Shown piece after piece: positions 29,357 through 38,007 of a stretch of 64,000 nucleotides of DNA (position 1 is its first letter; the number at the start of each line of letters is the position of its first letter). The notes under the pieces were generated by a model. It did not search any database. It was not told where the DNA came from and worked only from the letters and a program-made list of their open reading frames with translations. Where the stretch lies: positions 118,574 through 182,573 of the forward strand of contig NZ_ABEA03000094.1 in NCBI RefSeq assembly GCF_000171235.2, given 5' to 3'. The DNA comes from Geminisphaera colitermitum TAV2 (lineage in GTDB: Bacteria > Verrucomicrobiota > Verrucomicrobiia > Opitutales > Opitutaceae). Position numbers and translations under genes: made by a program.

Positions 29357-29929
29357 ATGACGTCTTCTGAATTTTCCGATTCCTGTCTCCCGATTCCATG
29401 CGTCCAACTGCGCCCGTGGCGCGACGCCGATCTTGAGCCGTTGGCTGCGATGAATGCAGATGCGGAAGTGATGCGGTATTTTTTGAAGCCACTCACCCAC
29501 GACGAGAGCGTTGTATTTATGGATAAATTACGCGCTGGCATCGCGCGGTGCGGCTGGGGACTTTGGGCGGTGGATGTGGACGGCGAGTTTGCCGGTTTTA
29601 CCGGGCTCGCGGAGCCGGCCTGGGAGACGTATTTCACGCCGTGCGTCGAAATTGGCTGGCGGTTTCGCCGGGAATTTTGGGGGCGCGGCATTGCCTTCGC
29701 TGCTGCCTCGCAGGCGGTGACGTATGCGCGCGACACGCTGCGTCTGCCGGAGCTGGTTTCCTTCACGACCGAAACCAACTGGCGTTCGCGCCGGTTGATG
29801 GAACGGCTGGGTTTCACGCGCAACCCGCATGATGATTTCCTGCATCCCGCCGTGCCGGAAAACCACCCTCTGCGCCCGCATGTGCTGTATCGCAAAGGAT
29901 GGGCCGCCCCCGTCATGGACAACGGTTAA
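29357..29929 (+). CDS. GNAT-family N-acetyltransferase (RimJ/RimL type)
   Basis: The 190-aa protein begins with the RimJ/L-type 'VQLRPWRDADLEPLAAMNAD'. It carries the acetyl-CoA-binding segment 'EIGWRFRREFWGRGIAFAAA' and the late motif 'TTETNWRSRRLMERLGFTRN'. It probably acetylates an amino group of a protein N-terminus or small molecule; the substrate is not known. An in-frame TTG at 29351 is possible, but ATG 29357 is preferred. Confidence 0.88.
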   Translation: MTSSEFSDSCLPIPCVQLRPWRDADLEPLAAMNADAEVMRYFLKPLTHDESVVFMDKLRAGIARCGWGLWAVDVDGEFAGFTGLAEPAWETYFTPCVEIGWRFRREFWGRGIAFAAASQAVTYARDTLRLPELVSFTTETNWRSRRLMERLGFTRNPHDDFLHPAVPENHPLRPHVLYRKGWAAPVMDNG

Positions 29930-30056
29930 CGGGATGCCCGCCTGCGGCAGTGCCAGGCGATCACGGTCAGAACTACACCGCCAGCAATGTGTTAGAGCAA
30001 TCCATTCCTGTTCGGTAGGGGAGGCATCTCTACGGTTAGAGCAATTTCATTTAAGC

Positions 30057-30268
30057 TGTAGCCATTTGATACCTGGTAGGGAGGCCTCTCCGAGGCCTCC
30101 GCCGTGCGTGGTGTGAGGATGCGAAATTCATAGGTAGATGGAGCGTGGTTTCGGAGGCCTCGGACGGAGCGCAGCAGCGCGGAGATGGCATCGCCGAAGG
30201 CGATGGCCCGAAGGGCTGCCCTCGACAGAGGGCACAAAGGCCTCCCTACCGTTAAGACAACGGCTACA
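30057..30268. mobile_element. 212-bp MITE-like element, copy 2
   Basis: This copy begins TGTAGCCATT and ends CGGCTACA, the same length as the copy at 23329-23540. The interior is almost identical, including the CGGACGGAGCGCAGCAGCGC block and the GAAGGCGATGGCCCGAAGG block. The preceding TTAGAGCAATTTCATTTAAG (30036-30055) resembles the flank of the rpo-proximal copy, so the unit may extend left. Confidence 0.82.
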
Positions 30269-30707
30269 GGTTGTGGGTGGAAGAGGTGAAGCATTTGAGG
30301 GCAACCGTTCGGACGCTATCAGGCGTTTACCGGACTATTCAGGGCAGGAGGAAGTCGCTACTATCTGTCCTCATTTTTCAGATTACATGCACTGTGCCTT
30401 ACACATGATTCCCTTCGCCTTCGCAATAGCTATGTTGCGTAAGGGCTTCTTGTGCAATAGGGTTGAGTTAGATTCCTCCCTCCCCCCCTTGGGAGAGGAA
30501 CCTATCCATTTGGTTTATCAATGGATGGAGCGTCTATCTTTCTCAGCTTATCACCCTACAGTTCCCATGCCACTGCCTCCGGCGCGCCCGACACCGCTGA
30601 CACCGATTATACCGGTGCCATGGGTCGTGCCAGAAATAATGATACATGGCATAAAATAATAAATGGTATGCCAAGTTTATTACAATCGATGATTTTTTCT
30701 AGTTAAT
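30269..30707. other. Lower-GC spacer upstream of secreted genes
   Basis: No confident gene is seen. The stretch has lower GC than its left flank. It contains a short frame at about 30521-30706 with 'DTADTDYTGAMGRARNNDTW', which could be the remnant of a lost gene. A-T rich sequence just before 30708 (TTTTTTCTAGTTAATATG) may hold the promoter or ribosome-binding region of the next gene, but no clear -35/-10 pair is evident. Confidence 0.4.
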
Positions 30708-32804
30708 ATGAAAAACAAACAACAAAAAATAGGTCTCGTGTTACGAGGCCTTCTAGCGCTCGGAACAGGTCTGCTTTCGGGCATTGATGCACAGGCATTT
30801 GCCAGCCGCCAGTGGATCGGCCAAAATAATGCTTCTTGGTCAGAGCCCACTAACTGGCTCGACAACAGTTCTGAGCCGCAGCCCGGCGTGCCCAACGGCG
30901 AAGAATTGTTCATAAGAATTGATAACGGCACAACCGCCATCGTAGAGAATGGCTCCGAAGTTGCGGATTTATCTGCAACTATACTTTGTGTTTACAGCGA
31001 CGTGTTGTACCCCTACTCCACGAGCGGACTGATCCTCAATGATCGTCTCACCATTATGGGAGGAATGATAGGTAGCAATGGTGACATTGGAGAGGATTAC
31101 CTCCCGGGTGTTGGACATGGCCGTCTCACTATCAATAACACAGTGCTTGGATATTTGGTATTTGGCGCCGGCATCGGTGAGGACGGAATCGTGGCGCTCA
31201 ACAATGGTGGTATCCTCGCCGCCACACTTCCTCCGCTTCAAGGTGGGGAAGCCTCGGGGGTAATTGCGTTAAGAGAGTATGCGGGTACGGTTGCGTTCGG
31301 CAACGAGGCCATCAAGCTTCTGTTTGAAGCTGAAGTCATATCGCCGATAGGAAGCGACGAGCTGCCCGATCTCGGCAATCGTGGTCTAAGCCAGCTTGCG
31401 GTCAGTGGTGCTTCCACAATCGAGGCTAGCGCGGTCTATTTTTCCGGCAACTCACAGCTATTTCTCGGCATGACGACAGGGGTGGGGGGAGGGTTCGCCC
31501 CGGGTTCGACTCTCGCCATCAACACTGCCTCAGCCTTGGACAGGGAGGAGGGCAACGTTTACTTTTATGATGGGGCAACTATCGCCTTCTTCGATGCAGG
31601 CAGTAATATCGTTCTTGGCGAAGGCATGACGCTTGATCTGACCAACGTGACAGAGGCAGCTTGGGAATCGGACGAGTATACCGGGCTGCCAGCAACGGGG
31701 CTGAACTTGGCCTTGGTGGATTTCGAGAGCGGTCAGGCATATGAGCTGATCCGTGCGGCGAATATCGTTTTAGGCGATGACTATAGTGTCGATAATATCA
31801 ACGACCTGTTCACGATCCTTTTAACGACGTTCGATGAAGATGGGTCTCTGGTTCTGGAGGACTCTGGCAGGTTCGCCTATGCATATGTCCAAGGCAACTC
31901 CATCTGGGTGCAGGTGATCGACGGCGACGTCACGCCTGCGACACTGGGCGAGCCGGTGGTCAGCGGTAACACGATCACGATTGATGTACACGGTGGTGCT
32001 GGGAACTACTATGCCCTTTACAGCTCCAGCAACTTGCTTGGTGCTGCTGATAGCTGGACTTTTGTGTCTGACACTGCCGGTCAAATTGAGGAAGACGGCA
32101 CGGCGACGCTGACCTTTGAGAAGGGTGCGGCCACGGCGGAGTTTTACCGTTTGGTGACGAGCGCCGATGAGCTGGACGGCACGACGATCAACGATGACGC
32201 CAGGTATTCGACGAACGTGGCGGGCCGCTACACCGTGAGCGTACCCGCGAGAGCAACGCGCCTGATTTCAATCCAAGTGCAGAAAGCCCAGGCGACAAGT
32301 TTGGTAGGGACGCTGTTCAGCGGCGCACCCAATGGAACCGTCGTGTGGATTCACGATCGCGATGGCGTTGCCGGAGCCAGCAGCAGCAAATCGCTGAGTG
32401 GGTGGGGCAATCCCAATCTTGAGCTACCGTTTGGCACCATAGCGACAGTCAAAGCCGCCGCAAGTGCTGTGAATATCAACATCACTGGGGTGATCACAGC
32501 AGGACAAGTGACCCATTCATTGACTGCTGGTGGAAGCAATTATTTTGCCTCTTGGGCCCCCATTTCCGGGCTGCCGGATTCGTTGGGTATTTCCAAGGCC
32601 ACCAACGACAGGGTTAACTATATGAACAAGACAGACGCAAGCTGGAGCCAATCTTCCTACTCGCTCGGTTCATGGAAGCCAGCCATCCAAGCAGTATCGG
32701 TAGGCGAGGCCATCAATTATACTCCGACTACGGCCAGAGAGTTCACCGAAAGATTAAGTCTGTCCACCACAGACGGGTTCGAGGTGATTTACACTGTGCA
32801 ATAA
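30708..32804 (+). CDS. Large secreted beta-rich protein
   Basis: The 698-aa protein has a signal peptide (KNKQQKIGLVLRGLLALGTG..AQA). The mature start 'QWIGQNNASWSEPTNWLDNS' matches the W-x(n)-W-x(n)-NW pattern found at the start of verrucomicrobial autotransporter-like and PEP-CTERM surface proteins. Gly/Asn/Thr-rich beta repeats follow. The second half has 'GNYYALYSSSNLLGAADSWT' and 'AEFYRLVTSADELDG', typical of bacterial secreted adhesin-like tails. No PEP-CTERM or beta-barrel domain is visible at the end. Codon use and GC are lower than in neighbours. It is probably expressed with the PEP-CTERM gene 71 bp downstream. Function is unknown. Confidence 0.75.
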   Translation: MKNKQQKIGLVLRGLLALGTGLLSGIDAQAFASRQWIGQNNASWSEPTNWLDNSSEPQPGVPNGEELFIRIDNGTTAIVENGSEVADLSATILCVYSDVLYPYSTSGLILNDRLTIMGGMIGSNGDIGEDYLPGVGHGRLTINNTVLGYLVFGAGIGEDGIVALNNGGILAATLPPLQGGEASGVIALREYAGTVAFGNEAIKLLFEAEVISPIGSDELPDLGNRGLSQLAVSGASTIEASAVYFSGNSQLFLGMTTGVGGGFAPGSTLAINTASALDREEGNVYFYDGATIAFFDAGSNIVLGEGMTLDLTNVTEAAWESDEYTGLPATGLNLALVDFESGQAYELIRAANIVLGDDYSVDNINDLFTILLTTFDEDGSLVLEDSGRFAYAYVQGNSIWVQVIDGDVTPATLGEPVVSGNTITIDVHGGAGNYYALYSSSNLLGAADSWTFVSDTAGQIEEDGTATLTFEKGAATAEFYRLVTSADELDGTTINDDARYSTNVAGRYTVSVPARATRLISIQVQKAQATSLVGTLFSGAPNGTVVWIHDRDGVAGASSSKSLSGWGNPNLELPFGTIATVKAAASAVNINITGVITAGQVTHSLTAGGSNYFASWAPISGLPDSLGISKATNDRVNYMNKTDASWSQSSYSLGSWKPAIQAVSVGEAINYTPTTAREFTERLSLSTTDGFEVIYTVQ

Positions 32805-32875
32805 ATATAATAATTTTGCTGATCTATTTTCAGCAAACCCGAAGAACGAACTGTAATCTATAACATGGTAAATAT

Positions 32876-33526
32876 ATGAAAAAACTAATAAGCATGGCTG
32901 CCCTACTGGCGTCTTCAGTGTGGGTTCAGGCAGATTCAAATCTGTTTTGGTCTAATATTGCGGATATAGGAGTGGATGAAACTCCGGTTTATACTGCTGC
33001 AGGTCCCCGGGCTTCGGCCGCATTGGGGTATGTGGCCACCTTTTGGTATGGGGCATCGGACCCCGGAACATTGACGTGCTATGGCGCGTCAACTTTTCTG
33101 GACGCTGCGGATATTCTGCCCGGTGAGGGACTGGAAGGTTTCTTCCAGTGGGATACGTCTGAGAGAACGGGCGAACTGGTTAACGGGAATGTCCCCATTG
33201 CTCCGACCACATCCTATGACTTTGAGGTTCGGATTTTCAAATACAATGACGGTCCGCTCACGCAGGCATATGTTGATGGACTGAGCATCGCCTATTGGGC
33301 CGACCAGTGGGATCTCGTGGCAGGCACCAGTGTGGAACAGGGAATTCTCTATGGATCGATGACATCAACCCCCAGTGGTGCATTTGCCACAGGGGTGGTC
33401 GAAAGTTTCACTACGTCTTCGCTGACGCTCGGCGTCACGGCAGTTCCGGAGCCCTCGACGTATGCGGCTATCGCCGGGTTGGCGTTGCTGGCCTACGTGG
33501 CGGCACGCCGTGGCCGACGCAGTTGA
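32876..33526 (+). CDS. PEP-CTERM sorting-signal protein
   Basis: The 216-aa secreted protein has a signal peptide (MKKLISMAALLASSVWVQA), a mature beta-rich domain of about 165 residues with no recognised family, and a C-terminal PEP-CTERM signal: VPEPSTYAAIAGLALLAYVA followed by AARRGRR. Such signals are processed by exosortase during export to the surface or matrix. The exosortase itself is not in this window. It is followed by a strong hairpin at 33533-33570. Confidence 0.9.
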   Translation: MKKLISMAALLASSVWVQADSNLFWSNIADIGVDETPVYTAAGPRASAALGYVATFWYGASDPGTLTCYGASTFLDAADILPGEGLEGFFQWDTSERTGELVNGNVPIAPTTSYDFEVRIFKYNDGPLTQAYVDGLSIAYWADQWDLVAGTSVEQGILYGSMTSTPSGAFATGVVESFTTSSLTLGVTAVPEPSTYAAIAGLALLAYVAARRGRRS

Positions 33527-33532
33527 CGAATT

Positions 33533-33570
33533 GTGAATGAGTCGGGTCCGCAAGAGCCCGACTCATTCAC
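33533..33570 (+). terminator. Strong hairpin after the PEP-CTERM gene
   Basis: GTGAATGAGTCGGG (33533-33546) pairs perfectly over 14 bp with CCCGACTCATTCAC (33557-33570) around a 10-nt loop. No long T-run follows, so it is a probable rather than canonical terminator. It lies where plus-strand genes face the minus-strand eut operon and may serve both. Confidence 0.7.
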
Positions 33571-33622
33571 TATCCATTTCGGGCATCCGCACTTTGCGGG
33601 GGGCGATGCCACATTCGGAGGT

Positions 33623-34492
33623 TTACGTTGCCGAATGATTTTTAGGGAGATTGGTGTCGTCTGCCGGTGACGTTTCCAGTGTGCCGGAGGTTCCCATATC
33701 CTTGAGTGCCACGCCGCTCACGCCGAGGCGGGCGGATTCAAGCAACAGGCGGGCGAGTTTGCGCGCGGCGGCGACCGGCGAGAGTCCTTCGGGACGAATG
33801 TTGGAAATGCAGTTGCGGTCGGCATCCGTGCATTCCTCGCGCGGATAATGCGTGAAATAAGCGCCAAGGCTGTCGGGCGAACCCAGGCCGGGGCGTTCGC
33901 CGAGAAGCATGAGCGCGTGACGTGCGCCGAGGATGCCGCCGATTTCATCCTGCAATTTTACACGGCCAAACGGCACGAGCAGGATCGGATAAAGCGTCCA
34001 TCCGGCGGCGGTGAGGAGGCCGGCGAGGCGTGTTGTAGTCTCCACGGCATGACGCGTGGCGGCTTGCGCGGCGAGGCCGTCGGAGACGATGATCGCCAGG
34101 TCGCGGCGGTCCCACTGCGCGGCGAGCGTGCGGAGGCGCGTGCGCGAGGCTTCGTCGAGACGGCGGCCAAGATCGGGACGCACGAGGTAGGACGCCCGGT
34201 CGCTGACGGCGGTGGTGAGACGTTCGGTGGCGAGGCCGTGTTGTGTGAATTGTTGCGCGAGTCCGTCGAGATCGAGCGGGGCGTGGACGGCGTCGCGGGC
34301 GCGGGCGTGGGCGAGGCGGAAATCGAGCACCGATTCCGTGCGCTGGCTGCCTCCGGTCCGGCCAAGCGCGATGCGCGCGGCGGTGTAGCGTTGCAGCGCG
34401 GCCCATGGATCGCGTCCGTGCGCCGGTGCCAGCGGACGCGCGGAAGCGACAGGGGGGGGGGGGGGGGGGGGGCTATCCGGCGAGTCGGTCAT
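33623..34492 (-). CDS. eutC: Ethanolamine ammonia-lyase small subunit
   Basis: The 289-aa beta subunit of the adenosylcobalamin-dependent lyase converts ethanolamine to acetaldehyde and ammonia. The family patterns 'TAARIALGRTGGSQRTESVL', 'FRLAHARARDAVHAPLD', 'AIIVSDGLAAQA' and 'GERPGLGSPDSLGAYFTHYP' are all present. The start overlaps the end of eutB by 20 bp, so translation is coupled. After the first six codons a G21 tract (plus-strand 34452-34472) encodes seven prolines. Insertion or deletion there would abolish EutC while leaving EutB intact. Confidence 0.96.
   Translation of the reverse strand: MTDSPDSPPPPPPPVASARPLAPAHGRDPWAALQRYTAARIALGRTGGSQRTESVLDFRLAHARARDAVHAPLDLDGLAQQFTQHGLATERLTTAVSDRASYLVRPDLGRRLDEASRTRLRTLAAQWDRRDLAIIVSDGLAAQAATRHAVETTTRLAGLLTAAGWTLYPILLVPFGRVKLQDEIGGILGARHALMLLGERPGLGSPDSLGAYFTHYPREECTDADRNCISNIRPEGLSPVAAARKLARLLLESARLGVSGVALKDMGTSGTLETSPADDTNLPKNHSAT
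34452..34472. repeat. G21 tract in the 5' end of eutC
   Basis: Twenty-one G on the plus strand equal seven CCC codons early in eutC, directly after the eutB stop codon. As read, the length is a multiple of three and the frame is open. Confidence 0.92.
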
Positions 34493-35840
34493 CGGCGAGC
34501 AGCGCGTGGGTTGGCGCAACGGGCAGCAGGCGGCGTCCGCCGGCGACGATGCGCATTTTTTCCAGCCACGCTTCGAACTCGGGCGCGGGACGCAGGCCGA
34601 GCACCTGGCGGATGTAGTGGCTGTCGTGATACGAGGTGGACTGGTAGCCGAGCATGATGTCGTCGGCTCCGGGGATGCCCATGATGTAGGTGCAGCCGGC
34701 GACGCCGAGGAGCGTGAGCAGGTTGTCCATGTCGTCCTGGTCGGCCTCGGCGTGGTTGGTGTAGCAGATGTCGCAGCCCATCGGCAGGCCGAGGAGTTTG
34801 CCGCAACAGTGGTCCTCCAGCCCGGCGCGGATGATTTGTTTGCCGTCGTAGAGATATTCGGGGCCGATGAAGCCGACGACAGTGTTGACGAGCAGCGGTT
34901 TGAACGGGCGGGCCACGGCATAGGCGCGGACTTCGCAGGTCTGCTGGTCCACGCCGTGGTGCGCGCCGGCGGAAAGCGCGGAGCCTTGGCCGGTCTCGAA
35001 GTACATGACGTTGTCGCCGACCGTGCCGCGCCGCAGCGCGAGGGCGGCGTCGCGCGCCTCGGCGAGGACCGGGAGCGTGACACCGAAGCTGCGGTTGGCC
35101 GCCTCGGTGCCGGCGATGGATTGGAAAACGAGGTCCACGGGCGCGCCGCGGTTCATGACTTCGATGGCGTTGGTCACGTGTGCGAGCACGCACGACTGCG
35201 TGGGAATTTCGTAGCGGTGAATGAGTTCGTCGATCAGGTGCAGGAGCGCTTCCATCGTGGGTACGCTGTCGGTGGCCGGGTTGATGCCGATGACAGCGTC
35301 GCCGCAACCGTAGAGAAGTCCATCGAGCATGGAGGCGGCGATGCCTTGCGGGTCGTCGGTCGGGTGGTTGGGCTGGAGGCGCACGGAGAGGCGGCCGGGC
35401 AGACCGATGGTGTTGCGAAAGGCGGTGACGACGCGGCATTTTTTCGCCACGAGGATGAGGTCCTGGTTGCTCATCAGTTTGGAGACGGCGGCGACCATTT
35501 CGGGTGTGAGTCCGGGGGCGAGCGCGGTGAGCACGGTGTGGTCGGTCTCGTAGCGCAGCAGCCAGTCGCGGAATTCGCCGACCGACAAACCGGCGACCGG
35601 CGCGAAGGCGGCGCGGTCGTGTGTGTCGATGATGAGCCGCGTCACGGCATCGTCTTCGTAGGGGATGAGCAGGTCCTCAAGAAAGCGAGCCAGCGGCACG
35701 TCGGCGAGGCACTGTTGGGCGGCGGCGCGTTCCTCGGCGTTGGCGGCGGCCACGCCCGCGAGCACGTCGCCCGAGCGCAGCGGCGTGGCCTTGGCCATGA
35801 GTTCGCGCAGGGAGCCGAAGTGGTGGCGGCCGGTGGTCAT
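34473..35840 (-). CDS. eutB: Ethanolamine ammonia-lyase large subunit
   Basis: The 455-aa alpha subunit carries the TIM-barrel active site. It has 'LMSNQDLILVAKKCRVVTAF', 'NTIGLPGRLSVRLQPNHPTD', 'SMLDGLLYGCGDAVIGINPA', 'FETGQGSALSAGAHHGVDQQ' and 'GLPMGCDICYTNHAEADQDD', all expected for EutB, at full family length. The gene starts 4 bp after the dctM stop and is last but one in the dctPQM-eutBC operon. No EutA reactivase or microcompartment gene is nearby. The enzyme is probably free in the cytoplasm and requires adenosylcobalamin. Confidence 0.97.
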   Translation of the reverse strand: MTTGRHHFGSLRELMAKATPLRSGDVLAGVAAANAEERAAAQQCLADVPLARFLEDLLIPYEDDAVTRLIIDTHDRAAFAPVAGLSVGEFRDWLLRYETDHTVLTALAPGLTPEMVAAVSKLMSNQDLILVAKKCRVVTAFRNTIGLPGRLSVRLQPNHPTDDPQGIAASMLDGLLYGCGDAVIGINPATDSVPTMEALLHLIDELIHRYEIPTQSCVLAHVTNAIEVMNRGAPVDLVFQSIAGTEAANRSFGVTLPVLAEARDAALALRRGTVGDNVMYFETGQGSALSAGAHHGVDQQTCEVRAYAVARPFKPLLVNTVVGFIGPEYLYDGKQIIRAGLEDHCCGKLLGLPMGCDICYTNHAEADQDDMDNLLTLLGVAGCTYIMGIPGADDIMLGYQSTSYHDSHYIRQVLGLRPAPEFEAWLEKMRIVAGGRRLLPVAPTHALLADDRLAG

Positions 35841-35844
35841 GGGC

Positions 35845-37170
35845 TTACTTTGCCTTGAACAGCTCCGGCAGCCACAACGCGATTTGCGGGAACATCATGA
35901 TGAGCGCCATGGAGAGAAGCATGATCGCCACAAACGGAACGATCGACGCGTAGATGTCGCGGATCGTGAACTCGGGCGGCGACATGGCGCGCATGAGAAA
36001 CAGGTTGTATCCAAAAGGCGGAGTCAGGTAGGCGATCTGGCAGGTGATGGTGTAGAGCACGCCGAACCAGATGGGGCTGAAACCGAGTTTTGTGATGAGC
36101 GGGATGTAGAGCGGCGCGACGATGACGAGCATGGCCGTGTCGTCCAGGAAGATGCCGAGGATGATGAAGGACACCTGCATGAGGATGAGCACCGTCCATG
36201 GCGAGAGGCCCCAGTCGTTGAGGAACAGGCCTTCGATGGAGCGCACGGCGCCGAGTCCGTCGAACACCGCCGCGAAGGCGAGCGCCGCCATCATGATCCA
36301 CATGAACATGGCGCTGCCGTTGAGCGTCTGGAGAAGGCTGTTGTAGAATACCTTTTTCGTCAGGCGCTTTCTGAACCAGGCGATGAGCAGGGCGCCAAGC
36401 GCGCCCACGGCCGAGCTTTCCACCAAGCTGGTTAGGCCGAAGAAAAACGAGCCAATGACGAGCAGCATGAGCGCCAGCGGAATGACGCCGGCGCTGAGCA
36501 CACGGAATTTTTCGCCCCACGAAAAGTTGCGCTCGGAGGGGGGGAGGGCCGGACCGAGTTCAGGCTGAAGCCAGCAGCGAACGGCGATGTAAATTATGAA
36601 CAGGCCCGCCAGCAGCAGGCCCGGCATGACGCCGGCCAGCCAGAGATCCTCGATCGACTGGCGGGCAATCATGCCGTAGAGCACCAGCACCACGCTGGGC
36701 GGCGTGAGAATGCCCAGCGAACTGCCCGCCTGGATGATGCCGCTTATCATGCGCTTGTCGTAGTTGCGCTTGACCAGTTCGGGCAGCGCCACGCTGCAAC
36801 CGATGGCCATGCCCGCCACGCTGAGCCCGTTCATGCAGGAGATGAGCACCATGAGCACCATGGTGCCGAGGGCGAGCCCGCCCCGCAGCCCGCCCGTCCA
36901 GATGTGCAAGGCCCGGTAAAGGTCGTTGGCCACGCCGGATTCCGAGATCATGTAGCCCATGAAAATGAACATGGGCAGCGTGAGCATCGGGTACCAGTTG
37001 AAGAGCTTGATCGCGGCGTTGAAACCCATGCCGGTGTCCCAATTTTCCCCCCACAAAAACAGGGCGCAAACGACACCGACAAAACCCATGACTCCGAACA
37101 CGCGCTGCCCCGTCATCATGAGCAGCATCAGCGTCGAAAACATCAATAGAATGACAAGCGTGGGACTCAT
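35845..37170 (-). CDS. dctM: TRAP transporter large permease
   Basis: The 441-aa polytopic inner-membrane protein has about 12 hydrophobic segments. Conserved stretches include 'GASSLGILTPPSVVLVLYGM'-like text (GSSLGILTPPSVVLVLYGMI), 'FLDDTAMLVIVAPLYIPLIT' and 'IAYLTPPFGYNLFLMRAMSP', the last near the C-terminus as in DctM/SiaM. It moves substrate with Na+ or H+ after delivery by the binding protein. ATG 37170 (MSPTLVILLMFS) is used; TTG 37176 is also in frame. It lies 4 bp before eutB, so substrate and catabolism are probably linked. Confidence 0.95.
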   Translation of the reverse strand: MSPTLVILLMFSTLMLLMMTGQRVFGVMGFVGVVCALFLWGENWDTGMGFNAAIKLFNWYPMLTLPMFIFMGYMISESGVANDLYRALHIWTGGLRGGLALGTMVLMVLISCMNGLSVAGMAIGCSVALPELVKRNYDKRMISGIIQAGSSLGILTPPSVVLVLYGMIARQSIEDLWLAGVMPGLLLAGLFIIYIAVRCWLQPELGPALPPSERNFSWGEKFRVLSAGVIPLALMLLVIGSFFFGLTSLVESSAVGALGALLIAWFRKRLTKKVFYNSLLQTLNGSAMFMWIMMAALAFAAVFDGLGAVRSIEGLFLNDWGLSPWTVLILMQVSFIILGIFLDDTAMLVIVAPLYIPLITKLGFSPIWFGVLYTITCQIAYLTPPFGYNLFLMRAMSPPEFTIRDIYASIVPFVAIMLLSMALIMMFPQIALWLPELFKAK

Positions 37171-37206
37171 CCGCAACGGCCTTTGGCCAAGGTAATGTTT
37201 CGTGCG

Positions 37207-37920
37207 TTATGCGGAGGCGGCATCCTCCTCCTGCTGTGAGGAGGCGGGCGTTTCCGGGAGCAGCTCGATTTTGCAGGCGCGGCAGATGTCCTTGATCAAC
37301 TCGGCGGTGGCTTGCAGCAGCATGAGGAACATGCCGGTGGTCATGATGATTTTGATCGGGGCCATGTAGGGCGCCCAAACCGAGCGGTTGCGCTGTTCGT
37401 AAATAATGGCGTCGGCACTGCTGCCCCATCCGCCGATGACGAGCATCACCAGATAGAAAATCATGAATACACTGGTGATGGAATCCACCAGCGAGCGGCG
37501 GCGGGGCGACCACTTTTCATACAAAAAGTCCATCCGCACATGCGCCCCCTGCTGCATGGAAAAGCCCGCGCCGAGCAGGTAGTAGGCGGCCATCGTAAAT
37601 TGCGCCATCTCCATCACCCAGAGAGATGGACTTTGGATGCCCTTGGCCACGATCGACCAAACCAGAATGCCGAGCAACGCCACGAGCAAGTACATCGCCA
37701 CGTGCCCGACGGCGTAGTTGATCTTGTTGATCGTTTTGACGTAGGAGCGCAGCCAGCGCAGGAGGAGGGCCGTCAGCCTGCCGTCCGCGAGCAGGTCTGG
37801 AAGCGAGACCGGATTGGCAAACTTGTCCCGCAGCGTCTGGAGGAAGGAGGGGATCATATCCTCCGCGGTCGTCGCAGATGCGGCGCTCAGGCCGTTGGTG
37901 GTTGTCTCGGAGTCGGTCAT
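37207..37920 (-). CDS. dctQ: TRAP transporter small permease
   Basis: The 237-aa protein has a cytoplasmic N-terminus of about 75 residues and four hydrophobic segments, the DctQ pattern: 'VAMYLLVALLGILVWSIVAK', 'MAQFTMAAYYLLGAGFSMQQ', 'VFMIFYLVMLVIGGW' and 'IIMTTGMFLMLLQATAELIK'. The motif 'GAHVRMDFLYEKWSPRRRSL' is the conserved DctQ loop. It is longer than minimal DctQ because of the N-terminal extension. It lies between dctP and dctM, 36 bp from the dctM start. Confidence 0.9.
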   Translation of the reverse strand: MTDSETTTNGLSAASATTAEDMIPSFLQTLRDKFANPVSLPDLLADGRLTALLLRWLRSYVKTINKINYAVGHVAMYLLVALLGILVWSIVAKGIQSPSLWVMEMAQFTMAAYYLLGAGFSMQQGAHVRMDFLYEKWSPRRRSLVDSITSVFMIFYLVMLVIGGWGSSADAIIYEQRNRSVWAPYMAPIKIIMTTGMFLMLLQATAELIKDICRACKIELLPETPASSQQEEDAASA

Positions 37921-38007
37921 AACAGTGTGTGAATAAAAGGAGATAAGGGCGATGGAATCAGGAGGCCGGGCAGGCCGGCGTCCTGCGAAGGTGGCAAGGC
38001 CGGCAGA

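Noticed and set aside
34506..35858. 450-aa plus-strand frame opposite eutB
   Set aside because: EutB on the minus strand has full family motifs; the opposite frame is a shadow.
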